Source of the DNA: Congeria kusceri
Lineage: Eukaryota > Mollusca > Bivalvia > Myida > Dreissenidae
Assembly: GCA_027627225.1 (NCBI GenBank)
Contig: CM051027.1
Coordinates: 43,151,618-43,215,617, forward strand
Direction: 5' to 3'
Length of the DNA stretch: 64,000 nucleotides
A program made the translations under genes and the position numbers. Every line of letters begins with the position of its first letter. Within the stretch, counting starts at the first letter, position 1. Shown here piece after piece: positions 11,101 through 22,412 of this stretch. The notes below the pieces were generated by a model. It searched no databases. It saw only the letters and a list, made by a program, of their open reading frames with translations, and was not told where the DNA came from.

Positions 11101-12035
11101 TAATCCATGAACCTACTAACTCTGACTTTAAGTTTTCTACCTTGTCTTCTGTGAGTGCTTGCTTCCGGGAACCTCTGTCCTACTTCCTGTGGACATGAAA
11201 TCAATACCCTACCATGAGGATTTTGAACAGTGCTCACAATCGGGAGCTTCTGTACATGTGCCTGTGTAAATCTACATACTCCCCTACCTTGGGATTTCTT
11301 ATTACAGCTCACTTCCGGGAGCTTCTGTCTATGTTCCTGTGTAATTCTACGTACTCCCCTACCTTGGGATTTCTCATCACTGCTGACTTTCGGGAGCTTC
11401 TGTCTATGTTCCTGTGTAAATCTACATACTCCCCTACCTTGGGATTTCTTATTACAGCTCACTTCCTGGAGCTTCTGTCTATGTTCCTGTGTAAATCTAC
11501 ATACTCCCCTACCTTGGGATTTCTTATTACAGCTCACTTCCTGGAGCTTCTGTCTATGTTCCTGTGTAAATCTACTTAATCCCGTACCTTGGGATTTCTT
11601 ATTACAGCTCACTCCCGGGAGCTTTTGTCTATGTTCCTCAAGACATGTACTAAATCCCTTAATCTGATAACCTCTGCTCTGCCACCTTGTGTCTAACAGT
11701 AATTCATGTTGTGAACTTACCAAACTCACTTCTGGGAGCCTCTGGTTACTTTCCAATGAACTAAAAACAATTCCTTGTGTATGTAAAATACACAAACTGC
11801 TCACTTCCGGGAGCCTGTACTCATTTTCTTTTGAACAATTTTTTAATTCTGCTGTATAGAAATCACTCTCTTTACTCACGCCCAGGAGTGCATAATCTGT
11901 TTGCGTTCTACCCTCTAACTCACCTGCACTCTGGTTTTTACAACCCACATTCTGTTCTGATAATCCGATATTATTTCTTTGAATTGTATTCAACAAACTC
12001 GTGTTCCGAGAAATACTAACATGGCTCTCGGCCAA
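11100..12035 (-). CDS. Open 311-codon frame with 25-residue repeats inserted in the RNase H domain
   Basis: This minus-strand frame is uninterrupted, unlike the rest of the element. Its C-terminal two thirds are 25-residue repeats of the type QEHRQKLPEVSCNKKSQGRG. In DNA these are 75 bp repeats with starts at 11264, 11339, 11414, 11489 and 11564; degenerate copies reach to about 11900. The repeats are polar and basic, rich in Gln, Lys, Arg and Ser. It sits exactly between the first RNase H motif (DAS...YGGYLE, about 12150) and the second (WRE, about 11070), so it expands an internal loop of the enzyme or disrupts it. No known family recognised. The listed start is the first possible codon, and the frame may be entered from upstream. 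Confidence 0.55.
   Translation of the reverse strand: MAESHVSISRNTSLLNTIQRNNIGLSEQNVGCKNQSAGELEGRTQTDYALLGVSKESDFYTAELKNCSKENEYRLPEVSSLCILHTQGIVFSSLESNQRLPEVSLVSSQHELLLDTRWQSRGYQIKGFSTCLEEHRQKLPGVSCNKKSQGTGLSRFTQEHRQKLQEVSCNKKSQGRGVCRFTQEHRQKLQEVSCNKKSQGRGVCRFTQEHRQKLPKVSSDEKSQGRGVRRITQEHRQKLPEVSCNKKSQGRGVCRFTQAHVQKLPIVSTVQNPHGRVLISCPQEVGQRFPEASTHRRQGRKLKVRVSRFMD
11215..11660 (-). repeat. 75 bp tandem repeats
   Basis: At least five near-identical 75 bp units (begin GTGTAAATCTACATACTCCC on the plus strand). The period is a multiple of three, so the minus-strand frame stays open. Older diverged units extend toward 11900. Confidence 0.9.
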
Positions 12036-12136
12036 TAACCCATTTGCATTATTTAAATTCCTATTAAGAATGTTATTTTTGATTTCGCTATCATTATTTG
12101 TTTTTCACTCCTGTGATCCTCTAAATAGCCCCCGTA

Positions 12137-12394
12137 TCATTCAGCACTTGCGTCACAAAACGAAGAAAATTGACAGGATGCCACATCACATATTGACCTA
12201 CCTTCTTTATTAAACACAAAATATCTCAATTTCCCTTCTATCTCCCATGCAAAACCCAGAAACGTTTTATGTTCATCAAAAATATCAATATGGTGATATG
12301 CACTCTTTGGATCATACATAAATACATATGAACCTGGCTGAAAAATAGCCTCGGCGACTTTAATATCTTCTAATTTAATTTTAAACAAAGACAT
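12137..12394 (-). pseudogene. Reverse transcriptase fragment joined to the start of RNase H (PAT/DIRS-like)
   Basis: The minus strand encodes YDPKSAYHHIDIFDEH, FLGFAWEIEGKLRYFVFN, the DIRS-type RT segment around the first catalytic Asp. Within about 20 residues it passes to CDASAE, then a stop, then YGGYLEDH, the first RNase H motif. The RT palm with the second catalytic pair and the thumb is therefore missing, and an internal deletion of roughly 250-300 residues is inferred. The frame also follows the gag zinc knuckle by only about 20 residues, so the RT N-terminus is lost too. Confidence 0.8.
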
Positions 12395-12790
12395 TCATTT
12401 GTATAGTGCCCGGCCCTTCCGCACGAGAAACACAAGCCCGGTTTCTGGGTTGTGGCAGGCGTCGCTGTAGCAACCGGTACAGAGGTCCGGCCGGAAGTTG
12501 CCGACCTGCCACCTCCGCGGGGCCACGGGGGTATGGCGTGAACCGACCCCTGACACGCTTCCTCCTCTCTGCCTTGAGTTTACGTGCCGCTCGTACTTCC
12601 GCTTTCAGGATTCTTTTTTCGTCATCTGAATCGTCCGCCAATGGATTGGACTGTTATTAGTTAACGAGTCGCCAACCCAATTCACTGGAGTCTGCCAGCA
12701 GAATCATCTTCTGTCTGCTCGCCAGCATTCAGTAGCTTCTTTCAACAGCAGTCGGCACTTGTCGCTGTCTCCACAGGTCTCCGCTTCTCA
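12381..12790 (-). pseudogene. gag-like C-terminus with CCHC zinc knuckle (PAT/DIRS-like)
   Basis: The minus strand encodes CFSCGRAGHYTNEC at 12391-12432, a perfect C-x2-C-x4-H-x4-C knuckle. Upstream is a basic stretch (AARKLKAERRKRVRGRF) in another frame; a one-base shift lies near 12520 in a G/C run. Further upstream to 12790 the open frames change again. Local GC content is clearly higher than in the neighbourhood. Confidence 0.75.
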
Positions 12791-13008
12791 ATTTTGCACA
12801 TTACTTTTTTATTTAATTTGTATTGCTCCTAATTCGACTTACGTTTGAATTTGGCATATCAGTATGCATCATTTTTGTAATTTTGTCAAGCTCCTGCTAA
12901 TTTTTATCTGAATTAATCTTGGACATTTCTCCAATATGCTCTAGCAAATCATTTTTCTGTTCCTTAAATTGTTCGTTTATAAATTTGTCCAAATTTTCCA
13001 TGATTCAG

Positions 13009-13160
13009 TGAATGCAAGTTGCCTCGAAGTCTCGAGTAGAAATGACCACAATTTACTGACCACGTCACAATGCATCGCCTTATACAAACTGACCAATCAA
13101 ATCTTGTTTGGTCAAGAGAAGACAACTGTTCTCCGCTATACGGTGTAACGCGAAGAACAT
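13009..13160 (-). repeat. Split direct repeat A, 5' copy of the PAT/DIRS-like element
   Basis: A 152 bp copy of 9096-9247, forming the right border. It is followed at once by TTATTCACTTGAAACTTG, the continuation of the interrupted host repeat. Confidence 0.9.
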
Positions 13161-13161
13161 G

Positions 13162-13385
13162 ATTTATTCACTTGAAACTTGTAATATAGCTTTGTCATCA
13201 ACTCCAGTATCAGGGACAGCATTCAACATAACTCTGTTTTGTATTTTAACAGAGTTATGCCCCTTTTTCACATAGGTTTTCTGGTTAAAGGTATATTCAA
13301 AAGTCTTATTCACGTGAAACTTAGAATATAGCATACTTCCATTAGTATTGAAGGGATTCAGAAACTTCTCAGAATGGTAGTGGAT
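13162..13385 (+). repeat. Right part of the interrupted F-family repeat
   Basis: Continues the core broken at 8621. It matches 15640-16100 (CATCAACTCCAGTATCAGGG, CAGAGTTATGCCCC). Confidence 0.8.
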
Positions 13386-14863
13386 AATTATACCCCAATA
13401 ACGAAGTTTAGGGGGTTTATATAGGAGTGAGCTTGTCGGTCTGTTGGTTTTTTGGTTTCCGGATGATAACTCAAGAAGGGCTTGACATATTCAAATAATT
13501 TTTGGTTACAAACCACTAAATGTTGACAGAGTTATGGCCCCTTTTCGACTTAAATTTCCTAAAATCATGGTTTCCTGACGATAACTCAACAATGGCGTGA
13601 CATATTCAAATAATTCTTGGTATACATGTGTAGCATCATAAAATACGGGTTAAGTTCGACTAAGGTTACAAACCACTAAATTTTGACAGAGGGATGGCGG
13701 CGTCAACTTTTTGTTTCCGCACTCTTATTCGAGAACGAATTGAGCTATTGTAATGAAACTTCATACACAAATATGTTACATCGAGACCTCTCTTGGGATT
13801 GCATATGGGGTCAAGGTCACTGTTACTAAAAATAGAAAAACGGTTTCCTCTCAATTACTTGAGAACACATCAAGATATTTTAATGAAACTTCATACATAG
13901 ATACCTTATAGCTAGACCTTGCTTGGGGTTGCATATGGGGTGGATGGGGGTCAAGGTCAAGGTCACCGTTACTAAAAATAGAAAAATGGTTTCCGCTCAA
14001 TAACTTGAGAATGCATTAAGATATTTTAATGAAACTTCATACATAGATACCTAATATCGAGACCTCCCTTGGGATTACATATGGGGTGGTAGGGGTCAAG
14101 GTCACCATTACTAAAAATAGAAAAACATTTTCCACTCATAACTTGAAAACGCATTGAGATATTTTAATGAAACTTCATACATAGATACCTTATATTGAGA
14201 CCTTGTTTGGGATTGCATATGGGGTGGGTGATGTCAGGGTCAAGATCACCATTACTAAAAATAGAAAAACATGTTCCGCTCAATAAATTGAGAACGCATT
14301 GAGATATGTTAACGAAACTTGATATGTTGATAACTCATATTGAGACCTTTCTTGGGATTGCAAATTGGGTGGATGTGGTCAAGGTCACCATTACTAAAAA
14401 AAGACAAAAAGTTTCCACCCAATACCTTGAGAACGAATTGAGATATTTTAATGAAACTTCATATGTAGATACCCAATATTGAGACCTTGCTTTGGATTGC
14501 AAGGTCAAGGTCACCATTTCCTAGCCATAGATGTATGAACTTTTTTTTCTTTCATTATTGTGCTGACTTATGCATTTCGTTAGAAAAATTTGGTTTTCGT
14601 GGAATTTCCACATTTCTTATTAAATTATGTTTATTACACAGGTGTAACATAATGTAATAACAGATAAAGTTCAAATTCAGTTACAAACTTCTAAATGTTG
14701 ACAGAGTTATTGCTCCTATTGAAATTAAATTTTTCCAAATACACTGTTTAACAATCACAAATTAAAGCATTGTCTATGCGTCTATTTCTTTCGAATGGAT
14801 GCCATTGTTTTGTGACAAGGCCATATTGTGGGGGTATATCCATCACTCATGTGACAATTCAAG
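13386..14863 (+). repeat. H-family element with tandem core of about 140 bp (copy 1)
   Basis: Starts with a hairpin-like ATTATACCCC...AAGTTTAGGGGG and ends with TCACTCATGTGACAATTC. The core, repeated about six times, contains GAAACTTCATACATAGATAC and GGTCACCGTTACTAAAAATA. The same start, core and end are found at 20893-22412. No coding potential. Confidence 0.8.
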
Positions 14864-14866
14864 TTA

Positions 14867-15545
14867 TGCCCCCCTTCGAAGAAGTGGGGGTATAGTGCTT
14901 TGCACCTGTCCGTCGGTCGGATGGTCGGTCTGTCTGTAGACAATTTCGTTTCCGCATGATATATAGAGAACACTTTGACCTACGATCATTTAAGTTGGTA
15001 TGCTGGTTACTTGGGAGAAAAGGAAGACGCCTATTGATTTTTAGGTCAACAGGTCAAAGGTCAAGGTCACAGGAGCTTGTAACATGAAATTCGTTTCCGC
15101 ACGATATCTAGAGAACACTTTGACCTACGATCATTAAAGTTGGTATGCTGGTTACTTGGGAGGAAAGGAAGACGCCTATCAATTTTGAGATCAACAAGTC
15201 AAAGGTCAAGGTGACAGAGGCTTGTAACATGAAAACTGTTTCCTCTGTAGATCATTTTATTTCCGCAGGATATATAGAGAATGCTTTGACCTACGATCAT
15301 CCAAGTTAGTATGCTGGTTACTCGGGAGGAAAGGAAGAAACCTATCGATTGTGAGGTCAACTAGTCAGAGGTCAAGGTCACGGGCTTGTAACACGAAAAC
15401 CGTTTTCACACAATATCTAGAGAACGCTTTAACCTAGGATCATATAAATTAGTATGCTGGTTAGTCTTGAGGGAAGGAAGACCCCGATCGATTTTGAGAT
15501 CAAGAGATCAAAGGTCAAGTCACAGGGGCTTGTAAAAAAACAAAC
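14867..15545 (+). repeat. G-family element with a tandem core
   Basis: Starts TATGCCCCCCTTCGAAGAAG (hairpin with GTGGGGGTATA). It holds about four or five core units with TTTGACCTACGATCAT and GGTCAAAGGTCAAGGTCACA. It runs into an F core at about 15546 without an F start, so the block is chimeric. Confidence 0.8.
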
Positions 15546-16290
15546 ATTTCCACTTAATAACAGATGAGCCATTGGTACACTGTCCTCAAACTGGTTGAAG
15601 TTTATATTTAAAAGATTTGTAACTGCAGCACTACATAAGTTATTCACTTAAAACTTGGAATATATCTTTGTCATCAACTCCAGTATCAGGGGCAACATTC
15701 CCTATAGCAATGTTTTGTATTGTGACAGAGTAAAGCCCCTTTATCACAAAGATTTTCTGGTTAAAGATTATATTCAAAAGTTTTGTAATTTCAGAACTAC
15801 GTAAGTTATTCACTTGAAACTTGGAATATACCTGTTTCATCAACTCCAGTATCAGGGGCAACATTACCTGTAACTCAGTTCTGTATTTTGACAGAGTAAT
15901 GCCCCTTTTTCAGATGGATTTTCTGGTTAAAGTTTATATTCAAAAGTTTTGTAACTGCAGAACTACATAAGTTATTCATTCAAAACTTAGAATATACCTT
16001 TGTCATCGACTCCAGTATAAGGGGCAACATTCCCTATAAATCTGTTTTGTATTCTGATAGAGGTATGCCTACTTTTCACATAGATTTTGCGGTTAAAGTT
16101 TTTGTTCCGAAGTCTTCAAAATTTATAGACTTCAAAAGGTTTTTACTTGAAACATGGAATATTTTGTTGAAATAATTGCTGTAACTCAGTTTTGTATTTC
16201 AACAAATGTACGCCCCTTCCACTTTCCAAATATGTACCAACTGAAATACTCTGAACAGTCGAGCGTGCTGTCCTCGGACAGCTCTTGTTT
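15546..16290 (+). repeat. F-family tandem core and 3' end
   Basis: About four core units (AACTACATAAGTTATTCACT). The end is the hairpin GCTGTCCTCGGACAGC at 16267-16282 followed by TCTTGTTT. This gives the uninterrupted version of the sequence disrupted at 8622-13161. Confidence 0.85.
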
Positions 16291-16709
16291 CTATAGAGTT
16301 TTCTTTTATCTCTTTTAAAGATGCATTACTCTTCAAAATGATAATAATATAACACAAATAATATATACTAGTAATAAAATATGTAAGTATTAAAATGAGT
16401 AAATCAAGTCAAAATTATACACTGATAATGGATACAGTCAAAACAATTTGAAATAATAACAGGCAAGAATTATATAATATATATTATTTTGACTTTCTAT
16501 TGACATCAATAATGATTTAAACTTTTGGCGTATTTCCCTTACAAAATGTAAATGTATTTTCAGTGTATTGCCAGTAAGTTGTCAGCTAATTTCCAGTGTA
16601 TATCACACCTATTGCCAGATCTGATGACACGCTAGTAATAATTACCAGCTTATTGTCTTCTTGAAACCTGTACTGTCAGTGTGTTGTCACTGTGTTGCCA
16701 CACCCAGGC
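16291..16709. other. AT-rich spacer, nothing recognised
   Basis: No open frame, splice pair or repeat end identified. Confidence 0.6.
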
Positions 16710-18017
16710 TTTTTAGCTCACCTAAGCACAAAGGGCTCGTGAGCTATTGGTATAGAGGACCTCTCCGGCGGCGGCCGTCATCCGTCGTCCGTATGCCGTC
16801 AACAATTTGGACCGTTATCGCGACAAAGACATTTTTTATTCAGTCTTGACCTAACTTGAACAGTTTGTGTATGACCATAAAATCTTAGATGGGATTGTTA
16901 TTCGGTCAGATCACACCAGTATCACCAGAGTTATTGCCCCTTTTTCATGCAAAAAAAGTCCAAAAATGCCATTTTCCAACATATAGACTTTATGTTTTAT
17001 CCAGTCTGAACCAAACTTTCACAGTTTGTGTATGACCATCATGTCTTAGCAGACGCCAAAAATGGGCCAGATCGTGTTTCAAACACTAGAGTTATGCCCT
17101 TTGTTTATTAAAAAAAATTCAAAAATGGACATTATTCAGGATAGAGACTTCATTTTTCATCCAATCTTCACCAGTCTTGCATAGTTTGTCTATTACCATG
17201 AGATTACAGTTGAAGTCGAATATAAGCAAGATTGGACCAGAAAAGTTATGGCCCTTTGTTTGTGAAAAAGATATGCAAATATGAACATTATTCAGGATAG
17301 AGACTTTTTCATCCAATCTTCACCAATTGTGTACAGTTTGTCTATAAACGTAAGACTACAGGTGAAGTCGAATAAAAGCATGATCGGGCCAGAAACACCA
17401 GAGTTATTGTCCCTTGTATTTGGAAAAAAACATCAACAAGTTATCAATGATTGGCTTGCACACACGATTTTTAATTCAATGTTGACCAAACTTACACAGT
17501 TTGCGCAGGACCATAAACATTGATTGATAAAATTTGATTTTCAACAGTTGCAAGACTTGCATGCAGTTATTTGTACATGCAACATTGATGTCTTCAGAGC
17601 CTGCATTAACATAATTTATCATAATTGGACAGAAAAGTATCAAAGAAAAAGCAAAACTTTACCTTATAGCACAGCCATCACAATTATCGCATTGCAACTA
17701 GTTCTCCAAAACTGTTTGCGAAAAAGACAACAAAATCTACTGTTTCGGCATTTTCCAGAATTGTCAATGACCTAATGAAAAAGGTTCAGGTAAGAATGTG
17801 GAGAAAAATGATTTGAGAACCATTAGCAAAAAACTGCACATCCACTACCCAACTCGTGCTTTAGGCCATTGCACTAACCAATGTTTTAAATCAAAATTGA
17901 TCCTATCCCCCTCTGCATATTGTTCAGATACCTTAATTTTCAAACCTGTCACAACAGTATGGTCTTCATCTGAATGTTCTCAGGTGAGCGCTTTGGGCCA
18001 TCACGGCCCTCTTGTTT
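16710..18017 (+). repeat. Complete E-family element, 1.3 kb
   Basis: Starts CTTTTTAGCTCACCTAAGCA and ends CTCAGGTGAGCG...GGGCC/ATCAC/GGCCC (17995-18009) then TCTTGTTT. The core differs from other E copies (ACAGTTTGTGTATGACCAT). Small plus-strand ORFs inside are fortuitous. Confidence 0.75.
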
Positions 18018-18089
18018 CTATTGCTCTCACGGGTCTTTTAGTTGGACCCATTCCCAATGCCAAATATGCATATTTTTTCCCAACTCTGC

Positions 18090-19500
18090 CCCGAAAATTT
18101 CGGTTATTAGATTGGGGTATGTCATTGGGCAGGCGTGCGGGTTGGGGGCGTCAACTTTTCGTTTCAGCTCTCTTACACGAAAACAGATTGAGCTGTTGTA
18201 ATGAAACTTCATGCACAGATACATTATATGGAGACCTCGCTTGGGATTGCATGTGGGGGTGGGTGGGGTCAAGGTCACCCTTACTAAAAATATCAAAACA
18301 GTTGCTGCACAATAACTGGCAAACGCATTGAGATGTTATAGTGAAACTTCATACATAGATACCTTATATCAAGACCTCGCTTGGGATTGCATATGGGGTT
18401 GTTGGGATCAAGGTCACTGTTACTAAAAATAGAAAAAACAGTTTCCACTCAATAACTTGAGAACACATTAATATATTTTAATGAAACTTCATACATAGAT
18501 ACCTTATATCGAGACCTTGCGTGGAATTGCATATGGAGTTTTTGGGGTCAAGGTCACCCTTACTAACAATATATAAACAGTTTCCGCACAATAACTTGCA
18601 AACGCATTGAGATGTTTTAATGAAACTTCATACATAGATACCTTATATCGAGACCTCACTTGGGATTGCATATGGGTTGTGTGGGGTCAAGGTCACGGTA
18701 ACTAAAAATAGAAAAACTGTTTCTGCTCAATAATTTAAGAATGCATTGAGATATTTTAATGAAACTTCATACATATATATCTTATATTGAGACCTTGCTT
18801 GCGAATGCATATGTGGTGGGTGGGGTCCAGGTCACCATTACTAAAAATAGAAAAACAGTTTCCGCTCAATAACTTGAGAATGCATTGAGATATATTAATG
18901 AAACTTCATACCTAGATACCTTATATCTAGACCTCACTTGGGAACGCATATGGGGTGGGTGGGGTCAGGGTCAAGGTCACCGTTACTAAAAAAATAAAAA
19001 TTGTTTGCTCAATAAATTGAGAACACATTAAGATATTTTAATGAAACTTTATATGTAGATACCTTATATCTAGACCTTGCTTGCAATTGCTTATGGGGTG
19101 GGTGGGGGTCAAGGTCAAGGTCACCATTACTAAAAATAGACAAACAGTTTCCGCTCAATACCTAGAGAACTAATTGAGATATTTTAATGAACATTTATAT
19201 GTAGATACCTTATATTTAGACCTCACTTGCAATTGCTTATGGGGTGGGTGGGGTCAAGGTCAAGATCACCATTACTAAAAATAAAAAACGGTTTCCACTC
19301 AGTAACTTGAGAACGAATTTAGGTTTTTAATGAAACTTCATATGTCGATATTGAGACCTCGCTTTGGATTACAAGATCAAGGTCACTATTTCCTAGCAAT
19401 AGGTGTATGACCTTGATCTTGCACCCAGAACTTTCTGTCATTATTGTGCTGACTTTTATGCATGTCGTTCGATAAATTTGGTTTTCGTGGTATTTCCATG
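18090..19500 (+). repeat. H-type tandem core with a different leader
   Basis: About nine units of the 140 bp core (GAAACTTCATACATAGATAC, GGTCACCATTACTAAAAATA) preceded by a leader (GGGCAGGCGTGCGGGTTGGG) not found in the H copies at 13386 and 20893. Confidence 0.8.
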
Positions 19501-19825
19501 TTTTCTGTTAAAAAAAATTGCGAACATGGAAGTAAAAATATGATTGTTCAATACTTGTTCACACTGACTCATGGTTGCATAGCTTGGTTAGGTATTTGTC
19601 ACAATTTAGAGTGAAATTAAAATTATTAGTGCTGTTAAAATCTTATTTATTGGTTTCAAAATGTAAATTTCATCCTTATACTTAATTTAGCGAAAATAAT
19701 TTTTCCCAAGCAGCGCTCTTGATAAGGATTGAGGAAATGAGTAATTGTACTCTTCATACCTTGACAAAAAGGAGTAACGCAGAAATATAATGGAGTATTA
19801 CTACTCTTTGTGCATTAACAGTTAA

Positions 19826-20326
19826 AGGGACCTGTTCACAGATTGGCAAAATGACAAATTTTCAACTTTTTGTCTCCAATTCAAAAAATGAAAGACCAGT
19901 GTAAACTAGGGAGCAAAATAACACTACGGACCTAGACATTTACCATAAAAACCGTTTCGTTCATGAGTAATCGTCAGTTGAAATTGATAAAGTTATAAAG
20001 CGTTTGTAACGCTAAACGATGGAATAATTTGGAGTGTTTCTGTTGTTTTCGTTCAAATTGTTGACAACACGTGGAGCACTTAAATAAAGTAAATAATGCA
20101 ATTTGATATACAGAAGTCGGGATATATAGAGTCGGGATGGCCGATTGGTTAAAGCAATAGCCTTTTAATCCGGAGGTCCCGGGTTCGAACCCCGGTGGGG
20201 CCATTTTTTAAAATTCTTTTTTTTTGTAAATACTTTTTGAGTTACTATACTTGAGCTTTTAAGTTCCGATGCTAAAATATGTCAAGTTAAGACAAATGGC
20301 GTACTAAAAAACTGCGAAATGTCCCT
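19826..20326. mobile_element. TTAA-flanked MITE carrying a tRNA-like module, 501 bp
   Basis: TTAA occurs at 19822-19825 and 20327-20330 immediately outside termini AGGGAC and GTCCCT. TTAA duplication suggests mobilisation by a piggyBac-type transposase, which is inference. The interior has no protein-coding frame of note; the antisense frame at 20204-19974 is a by-product of the tRNA-like sequence. Confidence 0.7.
20131..20203 (+). pseudogene. tRNA-derived sequence (tRNA pseudogene or SINE head)
   Basis: The region has an A-box-like TGGCCGATTGGTTA and a canonical B box GGTTCGAACCC. The T arm is perfect (CCGGG, 7-base loop, CCCGG), and a T-run terminator follows directly. The acceptor arms pair at only about three of seven positions and the anticodon stem cannot be closed properly around TTTTAAT, so it is not a functional tRNA. 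Internal pol III promoter elements appear intact. Confidence 0.7.
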
Positions 20327-20330
20327 TTAA

Positions 20331-20892
20331 GGGGTAAACATGTTGCTTTTTCAAATCTTTTTCATGCTCATAGCAGCAATCTAAATGTAATTTATGAAAT
20401 ATTAAACAAGAAATATCTTTTAAGATACTTGGCGTATGTTGTAAATGTTTGTAAAGAATGTAAATTGAATATCCAACATAAATATTTTAAACTGATGCAT
20501 ATTTTGATTTGGTTTATAAAAGAACAGTCTTATTTTTTCATAGATCGTATTCTACACGCATTTAATATTATTTTTCGATATTATTAAAATAAGTAAATTT
20601 TCATCATAAAATAGCGAACTGATATTTTCATGTGGCTAGCTCCTAAAAAGTTGTATGAAATGTTTATATATTTAAAATAAATAAAAAGAATATCATTATT
20701 TCATGTCAAAGCAATGAACTGATGAACTGCCGCATGTTTTAAATCATGTTTTAAATCAGTTCTACTTGAATAACCCAAATAAGTCAGACTCATCTGCTCA
20801 TCAACGTCAGTATTTTTATCTATACAAAGTAAAACTAAGCATTTTACAATTACAACGAAATATATATGTTTGAAGAATTTTTCATGATTAAT
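20331..20892. other. AT-rich spacer, nothing recognised
   Basis: No gene or repeat end recognised; a short minus-strand ORF here has no distinguishing features. Confidence 0.6.
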
Positions 20893-22412
20893 TATTATAC
20901 CCCCCACAAACGAAGTTTAGGGGGGGTATATAGGAGTGAGCTTGTTGGTCTGCCTGTCTGTTGGTCTGTTGGTTTTTTGGTTTCCGGATGATAACTCAAG
21001 AAGGGCTTGACATATTCAAATAATTTTTGGTACACGTGTAACATCATAAAATACAGGTCAAGTTCGACTTTTGGTTACAACCACTAAATTTTGACAGAGT
21101 TATGGCCCCTTTTGACTTAAATTCCCTAAAATTATGGTTTCCGTACAATAACTCAACAATGGCTTGACATATTCAAATAATTCTTGGTAAACACGTGTAG
21201 CATCATAAAATACGGGTTAAGTTCGACTTTGGTTACAAACCACTAAATTTTGACAGAGGGGCGGCGGTGTCAACTTTTTGTTTCCGCTCTGTAACTCGAG
21301 AACAAATTGAGCTATTGTAATGAAACTTCATACATAGATATGTTATATCGAGACCTCACTTGGGATTGCATATGGGGTCAAGGTCACCGTTACTAAAAAT
21401 AGAAAAACGGTTTCCATTTAATAACTTGAGAATGCAGAGATATTTTACTGAAACTTCATACATAGATACCTTATAACGAGACCTCGCTTGGGATTGCATA
21501 TGGGGTTGGTGGGATCAAGGTCACCATTACTAAAAATAGAAATTTCCACTCAATAACTTGAGAACGCATTGAGATATTTTAATAAAACTTCGTACATAGA
21601 TACCTTATATTGAGACCTTGCTTGAGATTGCATATGAGGTGGGTGGTGTCAGGGTCAAGATCACCATTACTGAAAATAGAAAAACATGTTCTGCTCTATA
21701 AATTGAGAACGCATTGAGATATTTTAATGAAACTTCATATGTAGATACCTCATATTGAGACCTTGCTTGAGATTGCATATGGGATGGATGGGTTCAAGGT
21801 CGCCATTACTAAAAATATAGTTTCCACTCAATACCTAGAGAACAAATTGAGATATTTTAAAATGAAACTTCATATGTAGATACCTTATATCTAGACCTCT
21901 CTTGTGATTGCATATGGGATGGGTGGGGTCAAGGTCACCGTTACTAAAAATAAAAAAATGGTTTGGACTCAATAACTTCAGAACTTATTTAGATCTTTTA
22001 ATGAAACTTCATAGTAGATACCTACATTGAGACCTCGCTTTGGATTACAAGGTCAAGGTCACCATTTCCTAGCCATTGGTGTATGACCTTCACCTTTCAC
22101 CCAGAACTTTTTTTCATTATTGTGCTGACTTATGCGTTTCGTTAGAAAAATTTTGTTTTCGTGGAATTTCCACATTTCATGTTAAATTATGTTTGGTACA
22201 CAGGTGTAACATCATAAAATACAGATCCAGTTCAACTTCAGTTACAAACTACTAAATGTTGGCTCCTATTGAAATTAAATTTTTCCAAATACATTGTTAA
22301 ACATTCACAAATTAAAGCATTCTCTCTGTGTCTATTTCTTTCAAATGGATGCCATAGTTTTGTGACAAGGCCATATGGTGCGGGTAAATCCGTCACTCAT
22401 GTGACAATTCTA
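20893..22412 (+). repeat. H-family element (copy 2), complete
   Basis: Starts with the hairpin TACCCCCCACAAACGAAGTT...AGGGGGGGTATA and ends TCACTCATGTGACAATTC. About six core units. Collinear with 13386-14863 throughout. Confidence 0.85.

Larger units (their letters stand above)
8622..13161 (-). mobile_element. PAT/DIRS-like tyrosine-recombinase retrotransposon with split direct repeats, decayed
   Basis: Read on the minus strand, the order is repeat A (13160-13009), coding region (gag zinc knuckle, partial RT, RNase H, tyrosine recombinase), repeat B (9311-9251), repeat A (9247-9096), then repeat B again (8683-8623). The A copies are 152 bp and the B copies about 61 bp. An A, ORFs, B-A, B order is the split-direct-repeat layout of the PAT and Ngaro groups; DIRS proper has inverted ends. 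The flanks join to restore an uninterrupted F-family repeat, with no target duplication, as expected for recombinase-mediated insertion. A 411 bp spacer between the last A and B is unusual. Frameshifts and stops show the element is dead. Confidence 0.8.

Noticed and set aside
11214..11667. Plus-strand ORFs rich in Cys and Leu over the 75 bp repeats
   Set aside because: Complement of the minus-strand repeat ORF. No independent evidence.
9096..13160. Reading the 152 bp repeats as ordinary LTRs
   Set aside because: They do not start TG or end CA in a useful way, there is no target duplication, a B repeat lies outside, and the coding region has a tyrosine recombinase in place of an integrase.
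17798..18331. 177-codon plus-strand ORF
   Set aside because: Spans the junction of an E-type end and an H-type core; both are repetitive noncoding sequence found elsewhere in the window.
20131..20203. Functional tRNA gene
   Set aside because: The B box and T arm are good, but the acceptor stem has four mismatches and the anticodon stem does not pair.
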